From the NCBI GenBank assembly GCA_963678205.1, contig OY782760.1:3374146-3438145 (forward strand): 64,000 bases of DNA, read 5' to 3'. Source of the stretch: G963556115 sp963678205. Its GTDB lineage: Bacteria > Planctomycetota > SZUA-567. The first letter of the stretch is position 1; each line of letters starts with the position of its first letter. Below, in pieces: positions 51,794 to 61,342 of the stretch. The notes beneath the pieces are model-generated. The model saw only the letters and a list, made by a program, of their open reading frames with translations. It was not told the origin of the DNA and did not search any database. A program made the position numbers and the translations under genes.

Positions 51794-53317
51794 TCAAGAA
51801 TTAAAATTCGTAGCACTCGCCGTACTTAGGATAGCACAACGCTGTTCTATAGCGGACAAAAGGTCATAATCAATATCCGTATAAAGCATCTGCTCGCACG
51901 CAGCAAAACGTGCAAGTCGCTTTCTTTGCCTCTCACTTGGATATCCTTCATCAATACCCTTCATGGTGTAAAACCTCCATTCACACCCCTGAGCAAGCAT
52001 TAGCTCTCGAGCCATCTGATCGGCCACCCTTATATCAGTGAACGAAGAGCCCTCAAATCGTTTAGCCGCCAAGTGTAATTCAGGGAGATACTTTTCCCTC
52101 TCCTTGGCATAGAATTCCGCAAATACTCCCTCATTCGAAGAACTTGAATCAGCTATACTGACCAGCTGAAACTCTCTTTCAGCACTCAAATACCTACTTG
52201 GAGTCGAGGCTTGAATAATCTTCTGGTCAAATCTCATCTTTCTGAGCAGCATATCAATAAAGACGGGTAATTCTTTCCATACTACTCCAACTGATTCATG
52301 GTCAATAGCAACAACGACAACGCCATCATCAACTTTATGCCTATTAACTTCATCGCAAAGCATAGAAAGATAATGGACAGCATGATTGTCAGCAATATTT
52401 TTTGCAATATCAGGGGAATACTCACCACCACCATTAGCGTATAAATCAATCCCAGAGTAATGCTTGGAAATTCCATCTGCAGCAAGTTTAGCCGGAAGCA
52501 ACTCACCAGCAAGCATATCAATACTTTCGGCTCCTGCTTTAGCATAGTTCTGATCAAAGCAGTATGCCATATTACCTAGAGATATTTTATCGCCAAATTT
52601 ATTATTTATCGCAAGGGCGATCAAACCATTTTCAAGTACAACAGGTTTAGCACACCCATTTACAACAGGAATGTCCGAGGTTCTTAATGCGCTCTCATCA
52701 ACAAAGAAATACTCAAGTCCCTCATTAGCCAGGATATCTTCAACACCTTTTGAGTAAGCTCGCTCAGTAAGCCAGAGCCCCCGCATTTCTGCACCTTCAG
52801 AAAAATGTTTAAATTCACTTACACTAACACTAATTTCAGCAGAAACAGCAGATTTAACCCCTTCAATCATAGGTAGAATAGCATTACCAGCATTTGAAAA
52901 GATCACTTCCAAATGCCCAAGTGCAGCCAGATTAAAAATCGCTTTTAAAGGTTGATAGCGATATCTGTCTGAATGCCAATACTTAAGATCTTTGAATTTA
53001 TTGAGGTAATGAGCAAGAAGATGTGATTTTGTTGAATCCTCGAATAACACCGCATCTGCTACAGTAATCCTCCAATCAAGATAATCCTCAAAGCGCATCA
53101 TAATAGTTGGATTTTCAAGCATTCCAGCAAGAATTGGAGATATACACAACGTGAAACCATAATCGATCCCCTCATTTTCAAGCCCTTCAAAAACTCTAAG
53201 AAGAGGATAAAGCGCTTCCGCTAAATACTCAAAAAGAAATCTTTCTTCAATTGATCCTTCATGACCAAGAGGGATATATGCGTGAAATACCGGTATAAAG
53301 GCTGCAGTTTTATCCAC
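51794..53317 (-). CDS. GH57-family glycoside hydrolase
   Basis: 507 residues of the GH57 alpha-glucan family (amylases, branching enzymes, 4-alpha-glucanotransferases). Motifs: FHAYIPLGH near 10-18, the FSNAGNAILPM block near 130, nucleophile Glu in GLWLTERAYSKGVED near 198 (the family usually has WLPEC; here WLTER), and later DHESVGVVWKE near 340. Substrate specificity cannot be read. The start is a GTG with TTGGAG seven bases before it. It lies 38 bases after smpB on the same strand and probably shares its transcript. Confidence 0.82.
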   Translation of the reverse strand: MDKTAAFIPVFHAYIPLGHEGSIEERFLFEYLAEALYPLLRVFEGLENEGIDYGFTLCISPILAGMLENPTIMMRFEDYLDWRITVADAVLFEDSTKSHLLAHYLNKFKDLKYWHSDRYRYQPLKAIFNLAALGHLEVIFSNAGNAILPMIEGVKSAVSAEISVSVSEFKHFSEGAEMRGLWLTERAYSKGVEDILANEGLEYFFVDESALRTSDIPVVNGCAKPVVLENGLIALAINNKFGDKISLGNMAYCFDQNYAKAGAESIDMLAGELLPAKLAADGISKHYSGIDLYANGGGEYSPDIAKNIADNHAVHYLSMLCDEVNRHKVDDGVVVVAIDHESVGVVWKELPVFIDMLLRKMRFDQKIIQASTPSRYLSAEREFQLVSIADSSSSNEGVFAEFYAKEREKYLPELHLAAKRFEGSSFTDIRVADQMARELMLAQGCEWRFYTMKGIDEGYPSERQRKRLARFAACEQMLYTDIDYDLLSAIEQRCAILSTASATNFNS

Positions 53318-53355
53318 AAAATCACTCCAAATTAAAAAAGATATATGGCAACTAA

Positions 53356-53850
53356 TTAATACGATTTCATAATTCTCTGTTTTTGTCTGTCAAAGTCTTT
53401 CTTTTTGAGGCTTTCTCGCTTATCATATACCGCTTTACCACGACCAAGTCCAATTAAAAGTTTACATCTTGCATTTTTAAAATAAAGCTTCATAGGAACA
53501 ATGGTATGTCCTTTAATTTCTGAAGCCATAGCAAGTTTTCTAATTTCTCGTTTATGAGCAAGTAATTTCCGTGTATGCACAGGGTGATGATTCAAACGAT
53601 TTGCCATGAAATATTCAGAGATATTCATCCCAAATAGAAAGAGCTCATCATTGAGCACCCTTATATAACTATCAGCAAAGGATACTCTTCCGTCCCTGAG
53701 ACTCTTTACCTCACTACCTTGAAGGACTATTCCGCACTCCAGTTTCTCAAGAATCTCATAATCAAAAGTCGCTCTTTTATTTACCGCAATAACCTTTATT
53801 CCCTCAGTAGTTGAAGAGTTATTCGATTTATTATTTTTATTTTTAGCCAT
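53356..53850 (-). CDS. smpB: tmRNA-binding protein SmpB
   Basis: Partner of tmRNA in rescuing stalled ribosomes. 164 residues, slightly longer than usual because of an Asn/Lys-rich start (MAKNKNNKSNNSSTTEG). Core: ATFDYEILEKLECGIVLQGSEVKSLRDGRVSFADSY, then HTRKLLAHKREIRKL and the C-terminal KGKAVYDKRESLKKKDFDRQ-like tail, which mimics a codon-anticodon helix. I did not find the tmRNA gene nearby. Leads the smpB-GH57 pair. Confidence 0.95.
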   Translation of the reverse strand: MAKNKNNKSNNSSTTEGIKVIAVNKRATFDYEILEKLECGIVLQGSEVKSLRDGRVSFADSYIRVLNDELFLFGMNISEYFMANRLNHHPVHTRKLLAHKREIRKLAMASEIKGHTIVPMKLYFKNARCKLLIGLGRGKAVYDKRESLKKKDFDRQKQRIMKSY

Positions 53851-54269
53851 CCATTAAACCTCAGCAATCTGTTCACAACAGAAAACAACTACTCAACCAA
53901 CATAAAAAGCTAATGCTAAATATCAACACAATATACTCTAAATAATAACAAACAAAAATAACATGTCAACCCTAAGTATTATAACAAGTTCTTGACACCA
54001 TAAGTATAATCAATATATTTAAAATAAACAAGATAGAGCGATTATATCAATTTATATAAGTATTATTGACTAAATATTATATTTTACTTCAATATTTCGC
54101 TCAAACTTATATTACCATAAAGTAAAAAGCAAGAATAGTTCTACTTTTTTGCATAATACTTTATAGGCACAAAATGAGGATACCGACGAATACAGCAGAA
54201 CCTCATACTATAGTATATACAATGATATCTTATTTATTATAACGAGTTAAAGAACAATCAGGAGAAATT
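53851..54269. other. Divergent intergenic region between smpB and yebC
   Basis: About 419 AT-rich bases. A perfect TTGACA at 53992-53997 with an ATATTT 17 bases on is a candidate rightward promoter, though 250 bases before yebC. An inverted pair ATGAGG...CCTCAT lies near 54175-54210. I see no gene and no tmRNA here. Confidence 0.45.
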
Positions 54270-55019
54270 ATGGCAGGTCATTCACATTGGGCTGGTATCA
54301 AACACAAAAAAGCTGCAAATGATGCAAAAAAGGGTAAAGTTTTTTCGCGTATAGCCAAGCTTATATACGTAGCAGTTAAGGAAGGTGGTGGTGGCAACCC
54401 GGACGACAACCCACGTCTTAGACTTGTCTTGGATAAAGCTCGACAAGCAAATATGCCAAAAGATAATGTTAAAAGAGCTATAGACAAAGCCCTTGATACA
54501 TCTGCTGGGTATATCCCAATGACCTTCGAAAGCTATGGTCCAGGCGGCAGTGCAATCATTGCAGAATGTCTTACAGACAATACTATGAGAACAGGACCAG
54601 AAATTCGTCATCTTATGGATAAAGCTGGTGCCAAACTAGGTAAAGAAGGTTCTGTTGCATACCTTTTCCAACGCAAAGGTGTGTTCGTTATTACAACCGA
54701 CAAGACAGATGAAGAATCACTCATGGAAATTGCACTCGAAGCAGGAGCAGAAGATATAGAAACCTCTGAAGAGGTTTTCACTATATATTCAGGTGTTGCC
54801 GAATTTGTTGCGGTGGGCGAAGCTCTTGAAGCAGCAAATATTGAGACAGAAGTCAGTGAACTAAGGTTAGTTCCAGAAAATACGGTCGAAGTTGATCTTG
54901 AAAGTGCGAGAAAAATCATGACAATAATCGAAAAGATTGAAGACCATGAAGACGTGCAGAGTGTCTACTGTAATTATGAATACAGCGATGAAGTTGCAGC
55001 ACAACTTGAAGCAGAATAA
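54270..55019 (+). CDS. yebC: YebC/PmpR-family regulatory/translation protein
   Basis: Cytoplasmic protein of 249 residues. The signature MAGHSHWAGIKHKKAANDAKKGKVFSRIAK at the N-terminus (residues 1-30), NMPKDNVKRAI near 72 and YGPGGSAIIAECLTDN near 95 define the family, which binds DNA in some bacteria and helps ribosomes past proline runs in others. CAGGAGA precedes the ATG. Usual neighbours ruvC/ruvA are absent; ftsH follows after a terminator. Confidence 0.95.
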   Translation: MAGHSHWAGIKHKKAANDAKKGKVFSRIAKLIYVAVKEGGGGNPDDNPRLRLVLDKARQANMPKDNVKRAIDKALDTSAGYIPMTFESYGPGGSAIIAECLTDNTMRTGPEIRHLMDKAGAKLGKEGSVAYLFQRKGVFVITTDKTDEESLMEIALEAGAEDIETSEEVFTIYSGVAEFVAVGEALEAANIETEVSELRLVPENTVEVDLESARKIMTIIEKIEDHEDVQSVYCNYEYSDEVAAQLEAE

Positions 55020-55048
55020 CAAGTTATAAAAATTTCCTATATCTATTA

Positions 55049-55089
55049 AAAAAAAATGCCTCCTTGAAAGTGCTCAGGTGGCATTTTTT
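55049..55089 (+). terminator. Terminator after yebC
   Basis: AAAAAATGCC pairs with GGCATTTTTT; the inner stem CCTTGA/TCAGG extends it with a bulge. T-run follows. Confidence 0.85.
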
Positions 55090-55317
55090 ATAAAAATCCC
55101 AATAGATAAAATGACCTGTTTTCTGCCAAATACCCGAAAATATAGCATATTCCAAACAAGATAGCTATTGTATTTTTTAAAAAAATTAGTACTATTTCTA
55201 TTTCAGAACAGATTATAATGTAGCAGATGATAATGTTTAAAAATTGACAGTTAGCTACATCGAAAAGTTTTTCAGAGAATTTAAATCATATAACATAATA
55301 TTTATGAAAAGGAAAAA

Positions 55318-57453
55318 ATGAGTTCAAATAAAAAACCAACTAAACCTAATGGAGGCTCGGGTGGTCCAAGCAGGCAAATGCTCATCTGGTTCGGTATTTT
55401 CCTTGTGATCTTCTTTTTATTTACCAGTTTTGGTGATTGGGGAAAACTCACAGGTAAAATTGATGAAATAAGCTATGACCAGTTTCTAAAAGAAGTTAGT
55501 GGTACCACAACCAAGCCTAAAATTAAATCAATTGCAATCCAGACAAAAACTGGTGAAATAAGTGGCGAATATAACACTACTGGTTTATCATCAAATTCAG
55601 CGAAAGGTTTCAAAGTTCAAGGTCCTCCTGCAGAAACTATGGGGCTGGATTTTAACAAGATGCTCGAAAACAGCGGCATAAAAGTAAAATATCAGGCGCC
55701 TAGTGCTTTCACTGAGACGCTATTATATCTCCTTCCTATTCTGCTCTTTGGTCTACTTTTTTACCTGCTTATATCAAGACAAATGCGAGGTTCAGGCGGC
55801 AGCCCATTCAGTTTTGGCAAGAGTAAAGCCGTAAGGGTTGACCCAACAGGCAAGAATAAAAAAACATTTGCAGATGTTGCCGGAGTTGACGAAGCCCGAG
55901 AAGAAGTAAAAGAGGTTGTAGATTTTTTAAGAAGTCCAGAGCGTGCTGAAAGACTCGGTGGACGTCTTCCTAGAGGTGTCCTTCTTATTGGACCGCCAGG
56001 AACAGGTAAGACACTGCTGGCAAAAGCGATTGCCGGAGAAGCAAATGTACCATTTTTCAGTATAAGTGGTTCTGATTTTGTTGAAATGTTTGTTGGGGTT
56101 GGTGCAAGTCGCGTACGTGACCTTTTTGAGCAAGCAAAAGCAAACAGTCCTTGTATTATCTTTCTTGATGAAATTGATGCAGTTGGCAGAAAACGTGCAA
56201 ATGATCAGCCAGGTTCGGGTCAGGAAGCTGCTCAGACACTAAATGCTATACTTGTTGAAATGGATGGTTTCACCTCTGATGACAAAGTAATTGTTATGGC
56301 GGCAACAAACCGTGTAGATGTACTCGACCCTGCCCTTCTACGTCCAGGACGTTTCGATAGACGCATCCATGTTGATCTGCCTGACATCAAAGGTCGTGAA
56401 TCAATTCTTAAAGTACATGTAAAAAATGTAAAATTAGCTGATGATGTTGATCTTTCAGTAGTTGCTAGAGCAACACCAACGTATAGTGGTGCAGAACTTG
56501 AAAATATTGTCAACGAGGCAGCTCTACTTGCTGCCTTCAATGATCTTGATAAAGTTACAATGGCCTGCTTTGAAGAAGCAAGAGACAAAGTACGATTCGG
56601 TAAAGAGAAGAAAACGCGTGTGATGCATGATGATGATAGACGAGCCACTGCCTATCATGAAGCGGGGCATGCTCTTCTAATGAATAATTTACCACACGTT
56701 ACTCCTCTTCATAAGGTAAGTATTATCCCTAGAGGAAGAGCTTTAGGTGTAACTATGCAGCTTCCAGAAAGAGATGAATACAGTTCAAGCAAGAAAAAGC
56801 TTATTGGTGAAATTATTGTCAGGGTTGGCGGAAGAGCGGCTGAAGAGATCTTCCTTGATGATATCAGTAATGGTGCAGCAAATGATATTGAACAGGCAAC
56901 TTCATATGCTAAAGCTATGATCTGCGAATGGGGTATGTCTGATAAACTTGGTATGGTCAATTACGGTGACAGACATCTATCTCAAAATTCTTATCTTGAT
57001 GGTAAAGAATACTCTGAAAAAACTGCCGAGATGATTGATTTAGAAGTTCGCGAGCTTATTACTGACTGTTACAATCAGGCAATTACTGAACTCAAAAAGA
57101 GCAAGGATGACGTAGAACTTGTTGTTGAAGCTCTTATGGAATTTGAAGTTCTCGGTAGAGATGAGTTCGCACAGCTTCTTAAGGAACGCAACCTTGACGG
57201 TATCCGTGAAGCAAGAGAAGTATTAAAAACTCGTGACCGCTATAATCCTGACAAAATTTCTGAAAGTGCTGAAGAAGACTCAGCTCTACCTCCTCCACTC
57301 CCAGGAGAAAAGATAGAACTTACTTCTGAAAATACTAAGCCCGCAGTTGAAATTCCGGCTGAAGAGAGAGTAGAAGAGATATCAGAAACAGAAGAAGTTA
57401 AAGCTGAAGACGCAGAAAATGTGGAAGAACAAAAACAACAAGATAACAAATAA
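55318..57453 (+). CDS. ftsH: ATP-dependent zinc metalloprotease FtsH
   Basis: Membrane AAA+ protease for quality control and turnover of membrane and regulatory proteins. 711 residues. Two membrane segments (about 21-37 and 133-153) flank a periplasmic region. AAA module: Walker A GPPGTGKT (225-232), Walker B IIFLDEIDAVG, second region of homology ATNRVDVLDPALLRPGRFDRR. Zinc site HEAGH (447-451). The tail after about 640 is acidic and low-complexity. GAAAAGGA precedes the ATG. Monocistronic with a bidirectional terminator. Confidence 0.97.
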   Translation: MSSNKKPTKPNGGSGGPSRQMLIWFGIFLVIFFLFTSFGDWGKLTGKIDEISYDQFLKEVSGTTTKPKIKSIAIQTKTGEISGEYNTTGLSSNSAKGFKVQGPPAETMGLDFNKMLENSGIKVKYQAPSAFTETLLYLLPILLFGLLFYLLISRQMRGSGGSPFSFGKSKAVRVDPTGKNKKTFADVAGVDEAREEVKEVVDFLRSPERAERLGGRLPRGVLLIGPPGTGKTLLAKAIAGEANVPFFSISGSDFVEMFVGVGASRVRDLFEQAKANSPCIIFLDEIDAVGRKRANDQPGSGQEAAQTLNAILVEMDGFTSDDKVIVMAATNRVDVLDPALLRPGRFDRRIHVDLPDIKGRESILKVHVKNVKLADDVDLSVVARATPTYSGAELENIVNEAALLAAFNDLDKVTMACFEEARDKVRFGKEKKTRVMHDDDRRATAYHEAGHALLMNNLPHVTPLHKVSIIPRGRALGVTMQLPERDEYSSSKKKLIGEIIVRVGGRAAEEIFLDDISNGAANDIEQATSYAKAMICEWGMSDKLGMVNYGDRHLSQNSYLDGKEYSEKTAEMIDLEVRELITDCYNQAITELKKSKDDVELVVEALMEFEVLGRDEFAQLLKERNLDGIREAREVLKTRDRYNPDKISESAEEDSALPPPLPGEKIELTSENTKPAVEIPAEERVEEISETEEVKAEDAENVEEQKQQDNK

Positions 57454-57472
57454 TCTCATTTTCGCCACATTA

Positions 57473-57514
57473 TTAATAAAAGCGAGTATGGACTTCCATA
57501 CTCGCTTTTATTAA
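57473..57514. terminator. Bidirectional terminator between ftsH and gadB
   Basis: TTAATAAAAGCGAGTATGGA pairs perfectly with TCCATACTCGCTTTTATTAA, a 20-bp stem with a two-base CT loop, between convergent genes. Confidence 0.92.
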
Positions 57515-57530
57515 TATCCAAACCTATAAA

Positions 57531-58934
57531 TCAATGAATATACCCGCCACCCTCAGTCTGAGTAAGAGGAATAGTAACAGGATTTTTTTTGAAGTAATCT
57601 AGACATCTTTGAATATCATCTACAAGTAAGGCTCCAAGATCACGACTCACGCCATGGCGCACAAGAATTCTCATAACCACCAGATCCTCTCTATGAGCAG
57701 GCATAGAGTAAGCAGCTACCTGCCATCCCCTACTTCTAAGACGATCAGAAAGATCATAAAGAGTAAAACCATGCTCAATACCATCTTTAAGGCTCCAGCT
57801 CATAGCCGGTATTCCACCGCCACCATTACCATCATAGATAATATCGAACGGTCCCATTTCCCCTATCATCTTTGCTGTAATCTGAGCAACATTATAACAC
57901 TCAGTATGAATATTACGATATCCCTCTTTACCAAGTCTCAAAAAATTATAGTACTGAGCAACAACCTGTCCTCCAGGCCTTGAGAAATTAAATGCAAATG
58001 TCGGCATATTACCACCTAGGTAATTTACCATAAATACCAGATCATCTGGCAAATCTTTCTTCTCGCGCCACATTACCCAGCCCACACCTAGCGGTGCAAG
58101 CCCGAATTTATGCCCTGATGCGTTTATCGATTTGACTCTTTCTAGTCTAAAATCCCATATTAGTTCAGGCTCTACAAATGGCGCAATAAATCCACCACTA
58201 GCTCCATCAACATGCACAGGAATATCAAGACCAGTATCTTTCTGCAGCTTATCCAAAGCCTCAACAACCTCTTTAACCGGCTCATACTGACATGTAAAAG
58301 TAACACCAAGAGTAGGCACAACACCTATTGTATTCTCATCACAGCGCTTGACAGCTTCTTCTGGACTCATAATGAGCCTATCCCTCTCCATAGGTATTTC
58401 ACGAAGCTCTATATCAAAGTATTTTGCAAATTTATGCCAACATACCTGCACAGGACCACAAACAAGATTTGGCTTAGAAGTATCCTTACCCTGAGCAATC
58501 ATCTTTTCACGCCAACGCCACTTCATAGTCAACCCACCAAGCATAGCAGCCTCACTAGAACCGGTTGTTGAGCAGCCTATACCTGATTCCTTATGAGGAG
58601 CATTCCAAAGATCGGCAAGCATAGAGACACAGCGTGCTTCAATTTCTGCTGTCTGTGGATACTCATCTTTATCAATCATATTTTTATCAATACACTCGCT
58701 CATAAGCTTATGCACCTCAGGCTCAAACCAGGTCTGACAGAATGTAGCCAAATTCTGCCTGGAATTACCATCAAGCATCAGCTCATCATGGACAGCCTGA
58801 TATGCTACTCTTGGATCATGCTCATGCAAAGGGAAGGTATACTTTGGCATAACATTTTTAAACGCACCAGAAGCATAAATGTCTTCAATACCTTCTATCT
58901 TTACACTCTCATTCTGTTTTGAATATAATGGCAT
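57531..58934 (-). CDS. gadB: Glutamate decarboxylase
   Basis: Cytoplasmic PLP enzyme turning glutamate to GABA and CO2 while using a proton. 467 residues, the E. coli GadB length. PLP Lys276 is in SINASGHKFG, the same number as in E. coli. CSTTGSSEAAMLGGLTMKWRW, HVDGASGGFIAPF and VNYLGGN fit. The N-terminus shows the YTFPLHEHDPR block. No GABA antiporter is next to it. Acid resistance or GABA metabolism are both possible; the glutamate importer gltS at 3 kb could supply substrate, but linkage is not shown. Confidence 0.95.
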   Translation of the reverse strand: MPLYSKQNESVKIEGIEDIYASGAFKNVMPKYTFPLHEHDPRVAYQAVHDELMLDGNSRQNLATFCQTWFEPEVHKLMSECIDKNMIDKDEYPQTAEIEARCVSMLADLWNAPHKESGIGCSTTGSSEAAMLGGLTMKWRWREKMIAQGKDTSKPNLVCGPVQVCWHKFAKYFDIELREIPMERDRLIMSPEEAVKRCDENTIGVVPTLGVTFTCQYEPVKEVVEALDKLQKDTGLDIPVHVDGASGGFIAPFVEPELIWDFRLERVKSINASGHKFGLAPLGVGWVMWREKKDLPDDLVFMVNYLGGNMPTFAFNFSRPGGQVVAQYYNFLRLGKEGYRNIHTECYNVAQITAKMIGEMGPFDIIYDGNGGGGIPAMSWSLKDGIEHGFTLYDLSDRLRSRGWQVAAYSMPAHREDLVVMRILVRHGVSRDLGALLVDDIQRCLDYFKKNPVTIPLTQTEGGGYIH

Positions 58935-59148
58935 AATACCCCTCTTTTATTATTTTCAATTAATATAAACCACGCACACAAGACCACTTTAACACGATAT
59001 ATTTTTTTTGTCAAGTAATGATATAAGATAACATATATTCAAAATTAAGATATAATTTTCTTGATTTAATTACTATCATATGTTAGCATATGGGTATTAA
59101 TACTTTTTAGTAGTAATTAATTAACAAAAATGTAAAAAGGAGAAAGCA

Positions 59149-59358
59149 ATGAAATTGAGCGCAAGAAACGTACTTAAAGGCACTGTAAAAGAAATCGATA
59201 AAGGAGCTGTAAATTCTGAAGTCGTAATTGAGATTGGCTCTGGAGCACTAATCACCTCGATCATTACCAACAAATCATGTGAATCACTTGGGTTAGCAGT
59301 TGGTAAGGAAGCTTGTGCAATAATCAAAGCATCTACTGTAATGCTCGGTGTTGAGTAA
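59149..59358 (+). CDS. Mop/TOBE-domain molybdate-binding protein
   Basis: 69-residue single TOBE domain (MKLSARNVLKGTVKEIDKG ... IITNKSCESLGLAVGKEACAIIKASTVMLGV). Such molbindins store or buffer molybdate or tungstate as oligomers in the cytoplasm. It starts with AAAGGAGAAAG and a TATAATTTT box lies about 95 bases before it. No mod transporter genes are next to it. It implies use of a molybdenum or tungsten cofactor somewhere in the genome. Confidence 0.9.
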   Translation: MKLSARNVLKGTVKEIDKGAVNSEVVIEIGSGALITSIITNKSCESLGLAVGKEACAIIKASTVMLGVE

Positions 59359-59382
59359 ACCACAAACATAACACGACATACA

Positions 59383-59422
59383 AATAAAGCCTCTATTAGC
59401 TTATAGCAATAGAGGCTTTATT
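59383..59422. terminator. Bidirectional terminator between mop and TrmH gene
   Basis: AATAAAGCCTCTATT pairs perfectly with AATAGAGGCTTTATT around a ten-base loop. Confidence 0.9.
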
Positions 59423-59447
59423 AATAGTGAATTCATGCAAAAAAGTT

Positions 59448-60224
59448 CTAACTCATCCCAGCATAATACAAAACTATACCAGCAGCAACAGCAACATTAA
59501 GGCTCTCAACTTTTCCGGCCATTGGAATAAAGATACGTTCATCCGAAATATTGATAACCTCCCCAGATAGCCCCTGCCCTTCAGAGCCAAAACAAATACC
59601 CAAAGATGAATCATTGACAGAGTAATCAATGCGGTTAAACGGTTTTGCATTTTTATCAAGCTCAGTAGCTATCAACTTGAACTTAATACCGTCAATAGCC
59701 TCGTTAAAACCATTAAAATCAATATTGATACAAGGAACTCTAAAGACAGCTCCCATAGTTGCACGGAGAAATTTCCCATTGGTAATTGCTGAGCCACCGA
59801 TAAAGACACAACCATCCATTCCTGTAGCTTCAGCAATTCGTACAATTGCACCTGCATTACCAGGATCTTGAATATTATCAAGCACTACAATCTTTTTTCC
59901 GCCTTTTACAAAAGTATCGATACTTTCAGCAGCAAGCCTGAATATCATTGCAACACTCTCAGAGCTCTTTAAAAGGGAGAATTTTTTATAACAATCTTCA
60001 CTCACCTCAACAATTTCAATTCCTCTTCTCTGTGCCATTTCAACAAATTCATCTACTTCATCGCTAGCTCTACGCGGTGCTAAAATTATGGCCTCAATCT
60101 CAACATTAGAGCTTAATGCTTCTTTGAGAAGGTGAACCCCTTCAGCAAGTATTCGACCATCTTTAGACTTTTTTGCAAGTTGCATAAATTCTTTTATACG
60201 CGGATTTTGCCTACTGGTAATCAC
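59448..60224 (-). CDS. TrmH-family RNA 2'-O-methyltransferase
   Basis: SpoU/TrmH methyltransferase of 258 residues that modifies a ribose in rRNA or tRNA with SAM. N-terminal substrate-binding domain (ITSRQNPRIKEFMQLAKK...EGVHLLKEAL), then the knotted domain with motif 1 DNIQDPGNAGAIVRIAEATG, motif 2 GICFGSEGQGLS and motif 3 IPMAGKVESLNVAVAAGIVLYY. The exact RNA site is unknown. I start it at the GTG at 60224, which has AAGGA six bases before, so a TTG six codons earlier is rejected. Confidence 0.9.
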   Translation of the reverse strand: MITSRQNPRIKEFMQLAKKSKDGRILAEGVHLLKEALSSNVEIEAIILAPRRASDEVDEFVEMAQRRGIEIVEVSEDCYKKFSLLKSSESVAMIFRLAAESIDTFVKGGKKIVVLDNIQDPGNAGAIVRIAEATGMDGCVFIGGSAITNGKFLRATMGAVFRVPCINIDFNGFNEAIDGIKFKLIATELDKNAKPFNRIDYSVNDSSLGICFGSEGQGLSGEVINISDERIFIPMAGKVESLNVAVAAGIVLYYAGMS

Positions 60225-60255
60225 ATTCTTTCCTTCGATCAAATATAAAATTAAA

Positions 60256-60290
60256 ATGGTATTAGAGCAAACCAGTTACTCTAATACCAT
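60256..60290 (-). terminator. Terminator after cysK
   Basis: ATGGTATTAGAG pairs perfectly with CTCTAATACCAT around an 11-base loop; on the minus strand TTTTAATTTTAT follows. It ends the cysK gene ahead of the TrmH gene. Confidence 0.87.
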
Positions 60291-60310
60291 AAGATTGTCA
60301 TAAAAAACAA

Positions 60311-61273
60311 TTATGCATCAAGATGCTCAAACAGCTTTGTTGAGAGATACCTCTCTGCAAGGTCAGGCAAGATTACAACAATCTGTTTTCTTGCAAATTC
60401 ATCAAGTTGAGCAAGTCTAGCTGCAACGACAACGGCCGCTCCACTTGAAATACCACATAAGATACCCTCTTCTTTTCCAAGACGGCGCGCCATAATAATA
60501 GCATCCTCACTCGAAACCTGCTCACACCTATCAACAAGAGTTATATCAAGATTCTCAGGAATAAATCCAGCACCAATACCCTGTATAGCATGTGGTCCGG
60601 GTTTTAAATCCTCTCCAGCCATAGCTTGTGAAATTACTGGGGATTCCTCAGGTTCAACAGCAACAGATATAATCTGTTTACCCTTTACCTTCTTAATAAA
60701 ACGGCTGATTCCGCTTATTGTACCACCAGTACCAACTCCCGAAACAAGGACATCAACACCACCGTCTGTATCGTTCCAAATTTCCGGTCCTGTAGTTTTT
60801 TCATGAATTTCAGGATTCGCCGGATTTTTAAACTGCTGAGGCATAAATCTATTCTTTGGATCATCCTGAACATACGCTTCAGCCTCCTTTATAGCCCCTG
60901 TCATACCAAGTTGAGCTGGAGTAAGAATAATATTTGCCCCAAGAGCTTTTAATACTTTCCTACGTTCTACAGACATACTTTCAGGCATAGTCAGAGTAAG
61001 CCTATATCCTCTGGCCGCAGCAACATACGCCAGTGCAATGCCAGTATTACCACTTGTAGGCTCTACAATTTCCGCACCATCATGCAACACCCCACGTTTC
61101 TCAGCATCCCATATAAGATTAGCCCCAACCCTACACTTTACAGAAAAAGCAGGATTCCTAGACTCTATTTTAGCTAGAACTTCCGCTTTAAGGTCAGCTC
61201 CAATAACATTTTTAAGTTTCACTAATGGCGTATTACCAATAGCATACGACTGATCTTCATATATTCTCGACAT
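60311..61273 (-). CDS. cysK: Cysteine synthase A (O-acetylserine sulfhydrylase)
   Basis: PLP enzyme making cysteine from O-acetylserine and sulfide. 320 residues. PLP Lys46 is in NPAFSVKCRVG; TSGNTGIALAYVAAARGY, GTGGTISGISRFIK and GISSGAAVV are the other family blocks. TAAGGAG precedes the ATG. It reads with surE upstream, about 69 bases away. No cysE partner or leader riboswitch is visible. Confidence 0.95.
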   Translation of the reverse strand: MSRIYEDQSYAIGNTPLVKLKNVIGADLKAEVLAKIESRNPAFSVKCRVGANLIWDAEKRGVLHDGAEIVEPTSGNTGIALAYVAAARGYRLTLTMPESMSVERRKVLKALGANIILTPAQLGMTGAIKEAEAYVQDDPKNRFMPQQFKNPANPEIHEKTTGPEIWNDTDGGVDVLVSGVGTGGTISGISRFIKKVKGKQIISVAVEPEESPVISQAMAGEDLKPGPHAIQGIGAGFIPENLDITLVDRCEQVSSEDAIIMARRLGKEEGILCGISSGAAVVVAARLAQLDEFARKQIVVILPDLAERYLSTKLFEHLDA

Positions 61274-61342
61274 AATTCGCTCCTTAAAATAAGGAATAAA
61301 ACTGATAACTTCACAATAGTTATCATATAAGATCGTGCAAAT

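Noticed and set aside
53851..54269. tmRNA gene next to smpB
   Set aside because: No tRNA-like 3' half with a T arm and CCA, and no tag reading frame, is visible on either strand.
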